A DNA stretch of 61,886 bases, from positions 1 through 61,886 of the forward strand of contig JBCBKU010000018.1 in assembly GCA_038521345.1 (NCBI GenBank). Direction: 5' to 3'. The DNA comes from JBCBKU01 sp038521345 (GTDB lineage Bacteria > Pseudomonadota > Alphaproteobacteria > Rhodobacterales > Rhodobacteraceae). Below the pieces are notes generated by a model. The model saw only the letters and a list, made by a program, of their open reading frames with translations, searched no databases and was not told where the DNA came from. Of this stretch, positions 24,176 to 32,094 are shown in pieces; the first letter of the stretch is position 1; each line of letters starts with the position of its first letter. Made by a program: the position numbers and the translations under genes.

Positions 24176-24955
24176 TCATGCGGCTGTCGCCGACAGAAAC
24201 TGCCGAAGCCGCGAGCTGGTCGGCGCACCGAACACCTGATCCGGAGCGCCTTCTTCTTCTATCTTCCCTTCGTGCAGGAAAATGATGTGGTCAGATACAT
24301 CTGCCGCGAGGCGCATATCATGAGTCACGATCACCATCGTGCGACCCTCTTGAGCCAGCGCTTTGATGACGCGGACGACTTCCTGCTCGAGCTCGGGATC
24401 AAGCGCGGATGTGGGCTCGTCAAACAAGAGTGCGCGCGGCTCCATGCAAAGGGCGCGGGCAATGGCAGCACGTTGTTGCTGGCCGCCCGACAATTGTGCG
24501 GGATATACATCGCATTTGTCGCCAATTCCGACCTTCGCCAAATAGGTGCGGGCCTTTTCTTCGACCTCGTCGCGATCTCTTCGCAGGACGGTCACCGGTG
24601 CTTCCATGACGTTCTCGAGAATGGAAAGATGCGCCCAAAGGTTAAACTGCTGAAAAACCATTGAAAGGTTGGTGCGTATCCGCGTGACCTGAGCCCGATC
24701 CGCAGGATGCCTGCCGTGACCATTGCCGCGCCAATGGACCGCTTCACCATCAAACAGGATGTTGCCGGATTGGCTGTGCTCCAAGAGGTTGGCGCATCGC
24801 AGAAGCGTCGATTTCCCTGAGCCGGACGAGCCGATCAGCGAAATGACTTCGCCCCGACCCGCGGTCAATCCAACACCCTTGAGCACTTCAAGGGCTCCGT
24901 ATGCTTTGTGAAGATCGCGGATCTCCAGAACGGGCGTGTCAGCAAGTCGTGTCAC
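24176..24955 (-). CDS. Polar amino-acid ABC transporter ATPase (HisP/GlnQ type)
   Basis: This cytoplasmic ATPase is 259 residues from GTG 24955, with Walker A GSSGSGKST, the Q-loop in VFQQFNLWAH, the signature LSGGQQQR, Walker B LLFDEPTSALDPE and a switch His in VTHDM. GTG 24955 gives the usual family length; a TTG at 25015 would add 20 residues without similarity. It is the first gene of the minus-strand transporter operon and ends 17 bp before the binding-protein start. Nothing regulatory is evident in the short gap to 25055. Confidence 0.93.
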   Translation of the reverse strand: MTRLADTPVLEIRDLHKAYGALEVLKGVGLTAGRGEVISLIGSSGSGKSTLLRCANLLEHSQSGNILFDGEAVHWRGNGHGRHPADRAQVTRIRTNLSMVFQQFNLWAHLSILENVMEAPVTVLRRDRDEVEEKARTYLAKVGIGDKCDVYPAQLSGGQQQRAAIARALCMEPRALLFDEPTSALDPELEQEVVRVIKALAQEGRTMVIVTHDMRLAADVSDHIIFLHEGKIEEEGAPDQVFGAPTSSRLRQFLSATAA

Positions 24956-25054
24956 AAAGTCTCGAGGCTCTCGGAACCGTTGTTCGAGTAAGGCGCGGAA
25001 CGCAGACAATTGCAATGTTGAAGGTGGACAGAGAGTGAACTCGATCGTCGGAGC

Positions 25055-25810
25055 TTATCGGACCGCCGAAGGAAAAGGCGGCATGGGCATCGAAAGATAC
25101 GCATTGGGCTCTACGGGAACCAGTTTGCGCAATCCACCGAGACGCAGACGCACGTCGGCGGCCAAATCCCCGATCACTTGGCGCAATGCCTCGGCTATCG
25201 GAACGGGGTCGCGATTACGTGCGGTGATCATCGGCAGCCCCGGGGTGGGCGACGTCTTGGCCACCACCTTCAGTGTTGGCGCGACCGCGTCCCATTGGGT
25301 GATCAGCCGCCATGTGACCGCGTCGATTGCCGCAAGGTCTGCGGTCCCCTCGGCCACCGCGATGGCAGAAGCACGGTGTGATCCAGTCAGGGCGCCAACC
25401 CCGAACGCTGCCAGACCGGCGGCGCGTGCCGCCTCTTGGGGCGCGGCCCATCCGGACTGGGACAGGGTATCATTGACGGCCAGACCCGCGCCCTCGAATT
25501 CGGCCAGCGTCCTGCGCGGATCGCCGCGCCGGGCAACGAGTACGCTAAAGTAAAAGCCTGGCTTGACGCCGGGCAGTCCGTAGTCGGGCAGACCCACTAA
25601 AGTGACCTTTTCATGAAGCCCTGCGCGGTATGGCAAGCCGCAGGTCTGTGACAGAAACAGATCGGAGTCGGACCAGTGGTCTTCGAGAGTCTGCGGTTCT
25701 GATAAAACGGCCGGCGCGCCCGAGCCGAACACGTCCCGGAAACCGGCCCAGAGATCGCGATGCTCGCCCTTGTTTTCAGTGCGGAGATACATCGGCAGAC
25801 TGGCTATCAT
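25055..25810 (-). CDS. PhnD-like substrate-binding protein without signal peptide
   Basis: This 251-residue protein resembles the PhnD/SsuA/transferrin-like periplasmic-binding fold: DLFLSQTCGLPYR near residue 52, KPGFYFSVLVARRGDPR near residue 83, and an AIDAVTWRL segment near residue 165 match phosphate/phosphonate receptors. It begins MIASLPMYLR with no signal peptide, so it probably works in the cytoplasm or needs another route. It overlaps the TerB-like gene by 4 bp (start ATGA), which implies coupling. No ABC permease or ATPase of the Phn type is nearby. The ligand and role are unknown. Confidence 0.75.
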   Translation of the reverse strand: MIASLPMYLRTENKGEHRDLWAGFRDVFGSGAPAVLSEPQTLEDHWSDSDLFLSQTCGLPYRAGLHEKVTLVGLPDYGLPGVKPGFYFSVLVARRGDPRRTLAEFEGAGLAVNDTLSQSGWAAPQEAARAAGLAAFGVGALTGSHRASAIAVAEGTADLAAIDAVTWRLITQWDAVAPTLKVVAKTSPTPGLPMITARNRDPVPIAEALRQVIGDLAADVRLRLGGLRKLVPVEPNAYLSMPMPPFPSAVR

Positions 25811-26250
25811 CCTTGCCGCGCTTCGACCCTTTGGCGGGCAAGGGCGCTATCGCGATCGTTGATCCCGAGCAGGTTGGCCACCAGACGCAACAACGCGTCT
25901 TCTTCGTGATCGCGGATCCCATCGGCAAGAACCACGTCCCAAAGGGCCTCTAGGACGCCCATCCGCTCCTCATAGGGGACCGCGTCTTTGATCGCCCGCG
26001 TGAAGCGCACCGTGTCGGGGGCTTCGGCCTCGAGAGCTTCGGCATCGTTTCGAAGCTTCGCAGCCTCGAAAGGCGAGAGATCGTAGCGGCTTGTGAGGAT
26101 CCGCGTGATCCGCTGCGCTTCTTCGTCGGCATAGTCGCCATCCGATTTGGCAATGCGGACAAGCAGGGCGCCAAGGGCCAGCCGAGCGTCTGCGTCCACA
26201 AGCGGCTGCGGTTCCGGTTCTGTCAGGCGTCTTATGAAATCTCCGAACAT
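25807..26250 (-). CDS. TerB-like family protein
   Basis: This 147-residue all-helical protein has the two-repeat pattern of the TerB/DjlA N-terminal fold: RIAKSDGDYADEEAQRI near residue 33 and VVLADGIRDHEEDALLR near residue 107, each with an acidic loop that could bind metal. TerB-like modules act as membrane-linked scaffolds or stress proteins; tellurite resistance itself is not implied. It overlaps the PhnD-like gene, and upstream lies the secreted protein gene with a 19-bp gap. Confidence 0.8.
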   Translation of the reverse strand: MFGDFIRRLTEPEPQPLVDADARLALGALLVRIAKSDGDYADEEAQRITRILTSRYDLSPFEAAKLRNDAEALEAEAPDTVRFTRAIKDAVPYEERMGVLEALWDVVLADGIRDHEEDALLRLVANLLGINDRDSALARQRVEARQG

Positions 26251-26269
26251 AATCAGAGATATATGAACG

Positions 26270-26947
26270 TTAGCCAGTCACGTCGAGGGTGTCGAAGATC
26301 ACGTCGTCAATGGCGATGCCGGCAGGATCTTGGTTCTCGATTGTTATGGCGGCAATTACTGGCCTGTTGTCCGCCGTTTCAAAGCCGTAGCCGTTGCGCC
26401 CCCAGTCGAGCACGACTTCGATGCGGTCGAGAATATGCCCGTCCCGCGCATAAAATGTCACCGTCATCCATCCCTGGTCCACGGAAGAATCCTTGGGCTG
26501 GGGCTCGGCCGCGACGCGAAACCCGAGGGCGGATTGTTCTCGCTCGAACAGGATCGCCACTGAGCCCTCGCCCCCGGCCTTGAAGTCGGGATAGCCGGGC
26601 GCGGCGTTGCCGACGAGGTGGTTGGAGATCAAGAGGTAGTGGGTGACCGAGAGGTTCTCGCCCGGGGCGCCGGCAGCAATGGCCACCGGTGAGATGGGCT
26701 GACCCCTAAGTCTGTCGAACCCGTTCGACTGCTGGACTCGCTGGCCCAAAAGCCGTTCGCCAAAGCGTGCGCCATCTGCCTCGATCACTTCGTCATGTCG
26801 CTGGCCAGGGGTCATGAAGCGCGGATGATCCTCAAAGTCCACCCGGGCTGTCAGGCGGGGCTCCAAATCGGCGTAGTCCGTTCGAAGGATTCCGTCGGCA
26901 AATGCGTGACCGGGCAGAAGAAAGGCGAGGAGAAGTAAACGGCGCAT
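26270..26947 (-). CDS. Secreted hypothetical protein
   Basis: This 225-residue protein has a short signal peptide (MRRLLLLAFLLPGHAFA). The mature part is a beta-rich domain: VDFEDHP near residue 36, LGFRVAAEP near residue 145, then ILDRIEVVLDWGRNGYGF and IAIDDVIFD. This pattern resembles the jelly-roll modules of PEP-CTERM and VPLPA-CTERM proteins, yet there is no sorting tail: it ends TLDVTG. It may be a periplasmic or extracellular binding protein. I do not recognise a named family. Confidence 0.6.
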   Translation of the reverse strand: MRRLLLLAFLLPGHAFADGILRTDYADLEPRLTARVDFEDHPRFMTPGQRHDEVIEADGARFGERLLGQRVQQSNGFDRLRGQPISPVAIAAGAPGENLSVTHYLLISNHLVGNAAPGYPDFKAGGEGSVAILFEREQSALGFRVAAEPQPKDSSVDQGWMTVTFYARDGHILDRIEVVLDWGRNGYGFETADNRPVIAAITIENQDPAGIAIDDVIFDTLDVTG

Positions 26948-27082
26948 AGTACCATGAGGCCGCGGCTCGCGCCGTCGGGCAAGGGTTTTGTTCGGTTTTC
27001 GCGAGGCGAAGGCTGGGTTTTTTCTGATTTGCCGTCCGGATGGGCGGCGGGTTTGACGAGACCAGATGCGCCTTTGGCCGTA

Positions 27083-27445
27083 TCACTCGATCGGGGTCAG
27101 GGTGCGGATAGGGTAACGGTCGCCGTTCTCGACGATCATTGTCAAGCGTTCTCCGGCCTGAACAATCGTGTCACACCGCGAAAAGCCATTGTTGAAAACG
27201 ACGCAGACCTGACTGTCCTCTGTCGCCTCCCAAGTGCCGATGAAGGGCGGCTCCTCCGGCCGGTATCGATAGGCGTAAGACCCGTCGGCGGCATAGGAGG
27301 CAAGCGAGGTGTCGAAGAACTCCGCCGTCTGGCCCGAAAGCGCGTCCGCGAGCGCGACCGCGGTGAAAGTCTCATCCGTTGCGCGTTGCTGCGCGGCGGC
27401 GGGCAAGGCCGCGGCAAGCAGGGTGGCGAGAATGGTGAGGCGCAT
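27083..27445 (-). CDS. Small secreted hypothetical protein with Cys pair
   Basis: This protein of about 120 residues has a signal peptide (MRLTILATLLAAALPAAA) and a mature domain with GTWEATEDSQVCVVF followed by a second Cys in SRCDTI, which probably form a disulfide. ATG 27445 is preferred to 27466. The layout (a Trp, then Cys about eight residues later and a second Cys after about nine) recurs in the secreted protein at 49056-49451. The gene is monocistronic and downstream of nothing on its strand. The 135 bp and 220 bp on its two sides show no evident element. Confidence 0.55.
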   Translation of the reverse strand: MRLTILATLLAAALPAAAQQRATDETFTAVALADALSGQTAEFFDTSLASYAADGSYAYRYRPEEPPFIGTWEATEDSQVCVVFNNGFSRCDTIVQAGERLTMIVENGDRYPIRTLTPIE

Positions 27446-27686
27446 GGGCGAGCTCAGGTTCAGCATTCGACAAGCCTAGCGGGGATTTGGGCAGGGAGTG
27501 GTCACGATGGGGTGAGTGGATTACCTGAACCAAAGACCACATAACCAATGCCGTAGCGGACGTCTCGCATATAACGAAATCGTTGGTGCCGCGTCTGACT
27601 TTCATGGTGTGGTGGCTAAATGCATTTGCAGATACCCATCCGCGCCTTGCCGTGCACCAGGTTCCGTTTCAGCTGACCCGTTGCAA

Positions 27687-29330
27687 TCAAACGAGACGGC
27701 TCACATCCTTCGCGGCCCGCACAAAATCCGCAAAAAGCGGATGCGGCGCGAAGGGTTTGGATTTCAGTTCCGGGTGGAATTGGACGCCGATGAACCAGGG
27801 GTGGTTTTTGATCTCCACGATCTCTGGGAGGCGACCGTCAGGGGACATGCCGGAGAAGCAAAGGCCCTGATCCTCAAGCCGCTCGCGGTATTTGATGTCG
27901 ACCTCATAGCGGTGGCGGTGGCGTTCTTCGATGACCGTGGCGTCGTAGACAGTGGCGACCTTAGAGCCCTCGGCCAAGTTCGCCGTGTAGGCGCCAAGCC
28001 GCATGGTGCCGCCCTTGTCGTCGTCCACTCTGCGCTTGGTCACGTGGTTGCCCTGGACCCACTCCTTGAGGTGGTAGACCACGGGTTCGAACCGCTTCCT
28101 GCCGGCTTCATGGTCGAATTCTTCAGATCCCGCGGTTGGAAGATCAGCAAGGTTCCGAGCCGCTTCTATTACCGCCATCTGCATGCCAAGGCAGATGCCA
28201 AGATAGGGGATCTTCTTTTCGCGCGCGTATTGGGCGGCCTTGATCTTGCCCTCGGTGCCGCGCTCTCCGAAGCCGCCGGGAACAAGGATGGCGTGGTAGC
28301 CTTCGAGATGGGGGCTAGGGTCCTCGCGCTCAAAGATCTCCGCGTCAATCCATTCGGCCTTGACGCGAGTCCGATTGGCCATGCCGCCGTGGGTCAACGC
28401 CTCGGCGATGGATTTGTAGGCGTCCTCGAGCTGGGTATATTTGCCGACTATGGCAACGCGGACCTCGCCCTCGGCGTTCTGGATCCGATCCTGCACATCT
28501 GTCCATCGCGAAAGCTGCGGCTTGGGCGCGGGCGAAATGGCAAAGGCGTCAAGTACCGCCTGATCAAGACCCTCCCGGTGATACGCAAGCGGAGCCTCGT
28601 AGATCGACTTGAGGTCGGGCGCGGCAATCACGTCCTCCTTCCGCACATTGCAGAAGAGCGCGATCTTCTCGCGTTCTTTCTCCGGGATCGGCATATCGGA
28701 GCGACAGACGAGGATGTCGGGTGCTATGCCGATTGAGCGAAGTTCCTTGACGGAGTGCTGGGTGGGTTTTGTCTTCAGCTCGCCGCTGGCTGCGATGTAG
28801 GGTAAGAGCGTGAGATGCATGAAAATGCAGTCGCCGCGCGGTTTGTCCTGCGCAAACTGGCGGATCGCCTCAAAGAAGGGCAGCCCCTCGATATCGCCGA
28901 CGGTTCCGCCGATTTCACACAGCATGAAATCAACCTCGTCGTCGCCGATCCGGATGAAGTCCTTGATCTCATTCGTGACATGGGGAATGACCTGAATGGT
29001 CTTTCCAAGGTAGTCACCCCGACGTTCCTTTTCGAGAACGTTCGAATAGATGCGACCAGAGGAAACCGAATCCGTGCCACGTGCATGGACCCCTGTGAAG
29101 CGTTCGTAATGCCCAAGGTCGAGATCGGTTTCGGCACCATCATCTGTGACAAAAACCTCCCCATGCTCGAAGGGCGACATCGTTCCGGGATCAACGTTCA
29201 GATAGGGGTCGAGCTTGCGAAGCCGCACCGTGTAGCCGCGCGCCTGAAGCAACGCGCCGAGAGCCGCCGAAGCGAGGCCCTTGCCAAGCGAGGAGACCAC
29301 CCCGCCGGTGATAAAAACGAACCGCGCCAT
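27687..29330 (-). CDS. pyrG: CTP synthase
   Basis: This enzyme of 547 residues amidates UTP to CTP. The synthetase domain begins FITGGVVSSLGKG (P-loop) and includes SVKELRSIGIAPD. The C-terminal class I glutaminase contains GICLGMQ with the nucleophile Cys near residue 388 and HPEL near the end. The length is normal. It lies 166 bp downstream of secG on the same strand, the common alphaproteobacterial order. No attenuator is obvious in the leader. Confidence 0.98.
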   Translation of the reverse strand: MARFVFITGGVVSSLGKGLASAALGALLQARGYTVRLRKLDPYLNVDPGTMSPFEHGEVFVTDDGAETDLDLGHYERFTGVHARGTDSVSSGRIYSNVLEKERRGDYLGKTIQVIPHVTNEIKDFIRIGDDEVDFMLCEIGGTVGDIEGLPFFEAIRQFAQDKPRGDCIFMHLTLLPYIAASGELKTKPTQHSVKELRSIGIAPDILVCRSDMPIPEKEREKIALFCNVRKEDVIAAPDLKSIYEAPLAYHREGLDQAVLDAFAISPAPKPQLSRWTDVQDRIQNAEGEVRVAIVGKYTQLEDAYKSIAEALTHGGMANRTRVKAEWIDAEIFEREDPSPHLEGYHAILVPGGFGERGTEGKIKAAQYAREKKIPYLGICLGMQMAVIEAARNLADLPTAGSEEFDHEAGRKRFEPVVYHLKEWVQGNHVTKRRVDDDKGGTMRLGAYTANLAEGSKVATVYDATVIEERHRHRYEVDIKYRERLEDQGLCFSGMSPDGRLPEIVEIKNHPWFIGVQFHPELKSKPFAPHPLFADFVRAAKDVSRLV

Positions 29331-29496
29331 ACTGTTGATGGACCCCGTGACTTGCTTCGAATGAGGTCAATGCGCACTCAAACGCCTGACCCTATCCACG
29401 GGATTTGACCCATAAGAGATTCGGTGGCATCCGGCAACCCGCCTGCTACATCCTGTGGGTAAGTGCGCCCATCCCGCAACGGGTTGAGGGACAAGG

Positions 29497-29853
29497 TCAG
29501 TCGACCGGAGGAGGTGTCAGCGGCGTATCTCCAAGGCTTGGCGGGAGCAGATCCGTACCGAGAGGTGCATCGGTCGGGCTTTGCGACGGCGCAGGCACGC
29601 CCAGCTGGTCGATCACCGAGGTGTCCGCAGAGTTCTGCGCAGCCAAGATCGTAAGTGTCAACGAAGTGGCGATGAACGCGATTGCGAAGCCCCATGTCAG
29701 TTTACCCAGCGCGGTTGCAGCGCTTCGCGTCGATACGACGCCACCGCCACCGCCGCCCATGCCCAATCCTCCGCCTTCGGATCGCTGTAAGAGAACGATC
29801 GCGATCAGACAAAGCGCGAGGATCAGGTGAATGACGAGAACGACGTTTTCCAA
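29497..29853 (-). CDS. secG: Preprotein translocase subunit SecG
   Basis: This subunit of 118 residues of the SecYEG channel has two membrane helices: residues about 2-20 (VVLVIHLILALCLIAIVLL) and about 48-68 (TWGFAIAFIATSLTLTILAA), linked by QRSEGGGLGMGGGGG. The C-terminus is a Pro-rich tail of about 50 residues. TTG 29853 is chosen because family members start MENVVL; GTG 29880 gives nine extra residues. The tail lies in the periplasm by topology. It precedes pyrG. Confidence 0.93.
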   Translation of the reverse strand: MENVVLVIHLILALCLIAIVLLQRSEGGGLGMGGGGGGVVSTRSAATALGKLTWGFAIAFIATSLTLTILAAQNSADTSVIDQLGVPAPSQSPTDAPLGTDLLPPSLGDTPLTPPPVD

Positions 29854-29932
29854 GGATAGGACCCTTTGTAGGCGGACCACGCGTACCTAAAGGGCCTGTC
29901 GCACGCGATCAAGACCGAACCGGTGCGAGATG

Positions 29933-30331
29933 CTATTCGTCGATGTCGTCCACATCCGCCTGACCGGTAAGGCGGCGGCGAATAATGCTCCACGACAACC
30001 CGATGCCAAGGACCAATGACAAAGCAAGGATGCCCAGCCAGACTTGCATTTTGCGGTTGTCGAGGCTGAGAATCCCGAAATCGATGAGGACCCAGATCAG
30101 GGCCGCGAAGACGGCCGCAACCAATCCGATGCCGAGCGCACCGATCGATCGAAATGTTGCACGAAGGTAGATCACGTAGCCGATAACAAGCAGCAAACCC
30201 GCGAGAATGATTAACGGCATCGCATCCGGCCAACTGCGCTCGGCCCACCGCACGAAGTTGAACTGCGTAGGATTAAAGGTCAGCGCAAGAAGCGCGAAGG
30301 CCGCCAGCCAGCGAAGTGCAAATCCGATCAT
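29933..30331 (-). CDS. Small membrane protein (Rhodobacterales family, DUF6524-like)
   Basis: This 132-residue protein has four predicted membrane helices and a conserved LTFNPTQFNFVRWAERSW segment near residue 17. I recall this pattern as the uncharacterised family DUF6524, seen mainly in Rhodobacterales. The C-terminus is acidic (ADVDDIDE). GGGAGTGGGAT just upstream fixes ATG 30331. It is divergent from purA across 129 bp. No function is known. Confidence 0.72.
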   Translation of the reverse strand: MIGFALRWLAAFALLALTFNPTQFNFVRWAERSWPDAMPLIILAGLLLVIGYVIYLRATFRSIGALGIGLVAAVFAALIWVLIDFGILSLDNRKMQVWLGILALSLVLGIGLSWSIIRRRLTGQADVDDIDE

Positions 30332-30460
30332 ATCCCACTCCCGCAGTTTGGATCTCCTTTGCCGTGTTGCGGATCGCCTGTCCAGATCGGACGTTTTTCG
30401 GTTTCGCGGACGTTGCCCCGGGGCTATAGACCCCGGCGGCGTAGCCGAAAGGAGAGGGCC

Positions 30461-31753
30461 ATGGCCAATGTCGTGGTAGTTGGCGCCCAATGGGGTGACG
30501 AAGGCAAAGGCAAAATCGTCGACTGGCTGTCCGAGCGGGCCCATGTGATCGCGCGGTTTCAAGGGGGGCATAACGCTGGCCATACGCTCGTCATTGAAGG
30601 CGAGGTTTACAAGCTTCATGCCCTGCCATCCGGTGTTGTTCGCGGCGGCAAGCTATCGGTTATCGGGAACGGCGTCGTGCTGGATCCGTGGCATCTGATT
30701 GACGAAATTGACCAAATCAGCGCGCAAGGAGTCGAAATCACACCGGATACGCTGATGATTGCCGAGAATGCGCCGCTGATCCTGCCCATCCACGGCGAAT
30801 TGGACCGCGCACGCGAAACTCAGAACTCGGTTGCCAAAATCGGGACGACGGGTCGCGGTATCGGTCCGGCATACGAAGACAAGGTCGGACGACGGGCCAT
30901 CCGGGTGGCCGATTTGTCAGACGAAGCGACCCTCGAGCGACGGATAGACCGAGCATTGGTGCACCACGATGCTTTGCGGCGGGGGCTGGGGCTGGACCCG
31001 GTGGATCGCACGGCGCTGTTGACGTCCTTGCGCGATGTTGCGCCGAAGATCCTGCCCTTTGCGGGTCCAGTGTGGAAAGTCATGGATGCGGCTCGCCGCA
31101 CCGGGAAACGGATCCTATTCGAAGGAGCTCAGGGTGCGCTCTTGGACATCGATTTTGGGACTTATCCCTTCGTAACGTCTTCGAATGTCATTGCCGGACA
31201 AGCGGCGACAGGCGTGGGACTGGGCCCGGGGGCGATCGACTACGTTCTTGGGATCGTCAAGGCCTACACCACGCGTGTTGGAGAGGGGCCGTTCCCAACC
31301 GAGCTTGACGATGCCGATGGTCAGAGGCTGGGCGAACGTGGCCATGAGTTCGGAACGACGACGGGCCGCAAGCGTCGCTGTGGTTGGTTCGATGCGGTAC
31401 TGGTGCGCCAGACCTGCGCGACATCCGGCGTGTCAGGTGTCGCTCTCACGAAGCTCGACGTTCTCGATGGTTTCGACGAACTAAGGATCTGCGTCGGCTA
31501 CAGGGTCGACGGTGAAGAGTTGGATCACCTTCCGATCGCATCCGAGCGTCAGGCTCGTGTGGAACCGATATACGAGACGATGCCCGGGTGGTCCGAGACG
31601 ACCGAAAGCGCCCGCAGTTGGGCCGAACTGCCCGCGAACGCGATCAAATATGTGCGCCGGGTTGAAGAGTTGATCGGGTGCCCCGTGGCACTACTCTCCA
31701 CGTCACCGGAAAGAGAGGACACGATCCTGGTCAGGGATCCGTTCGAGGACTGA
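30461..31753 (+). CDS. purA: Adenylosuccinate synthase
   Basis: This enzyme of 430 residues joins IMP and aspartate with GTP, the first step to AMP. GAQWGDEGKGK at residues 8-18 is the GTP loop, followed by NAGHTLV, TTGRGIGPAYEDK and GEGPFPTEL. GGAGAGGG precedes ATG 30461; the open frame to 30359 is not used. A TATAGA hexamer near 30424 could be the -10. Its stop overlaps the start of the DUF2842 gene (TGATG). Confidence 0.97.
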   Translation: MANVVVVGAQWGDEGKGKIVDWLSERAHVIARFQGGHNAGHTLVIEGEVYKLHALPSGVVRGGKLSVIGNGVVLDPWHLIDEIDQISAQGVEITPDTLMIAENAPLILPIHGELDRARETQNSVAKIGTTGRGIGPAYEDKVGRRAIRVADLSDEATLERRIDRALVHHDALRRGLGLDPVDRTALLTSLRDVAPKILPFAGPVWKVMDAARRTGKRILFEGAQGALLDIDFGTYPFVTSSNVIAGQAATGVGLGPGAIDYVLGIVKAYTTRVGEGPFPTELDDADGQRLGERGHEFGTTTGRKRRCGWFDAVLVRQTCATSGVSGVALTKLDVLDGFDELRICVGYRVDGEELDHLPIASERQARVEPIYETMPGWSETTESARSWAELPANAIKYVRRVEELIGCPVALLSTSPEREDTILVRDPFED

Positions 31754-31989
31754 TGACACTTTCGTACAAGGCGCGGCGTCGATGGTCGCTTTTCATTCTT
31801 GTGGTGGGCCTGCCCATCTACATCGTGGCGGTGATCACCGTACTGAGCTTTCTTAACCGCCCGCCGATCTGGGTTGAGTTCCTTGTCTATCTCGGTCTTG
31901 GGATCCTGTGGGCGTTGCCATTTCGCGCAGTCTTTAAAGGTGTCGGGCAAGCTGATCCGGATCGGAGAGAAGAGGACCGACCGCACTAG
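31753..31989 (+). CDS. DUF2842 family small membrane protein
   Basis: This 78-residue protein has a basic N-terminus (MTLSYKARRRW) and two membrane helices (about residues 12-32 and 40-58), ending with a charged tail. It resembles the alphaproteobacterial DUF2842 family. The start is coupled to purA by a TGATG overlap. A bidirectional terminator-like hairpin follows. The function is unknown. Confidence 0.75.
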   Translation: MTLSYKARRRWSLFILVVGLPIYIVAVITVLSFLNRPPIWVEFLVYLGLGILWALPFRAVFKGVGQADPDRREEDRPH

Positions 31990-32049
31990 TTCGCTTCCGG
32001 TCTTGGCCGACACTCTCGAGATTTGGGCTTTAGGTCGGCCGCGCACGAA

Positions 32050-32073
32050 AAAGGCGGCCTTTTGGCCGCCTTT
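32050..32073. terminator. Bidirectional intrinsic terminator
   Basis: AAAGGCGGCC and GGCCGCCTTT form a perfect 10-bp stem with a TTTT loop, flanked by A residues on the left and T-rich sequence on the right, between the convergent purA-DUF2842 operon and the acidic-protein gene. It can act on both strands. Confidence 0.85.
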
Positions 32074-32094
32074 CAGTGAAACTTTTTTTCGGCG

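Noticed and set aside
27516..28736. Long plus-strand open frame opposite pyrG
   Set aside because: Mirror frame of pyrG codons in GC-rich DNA; no recognisable protein features.
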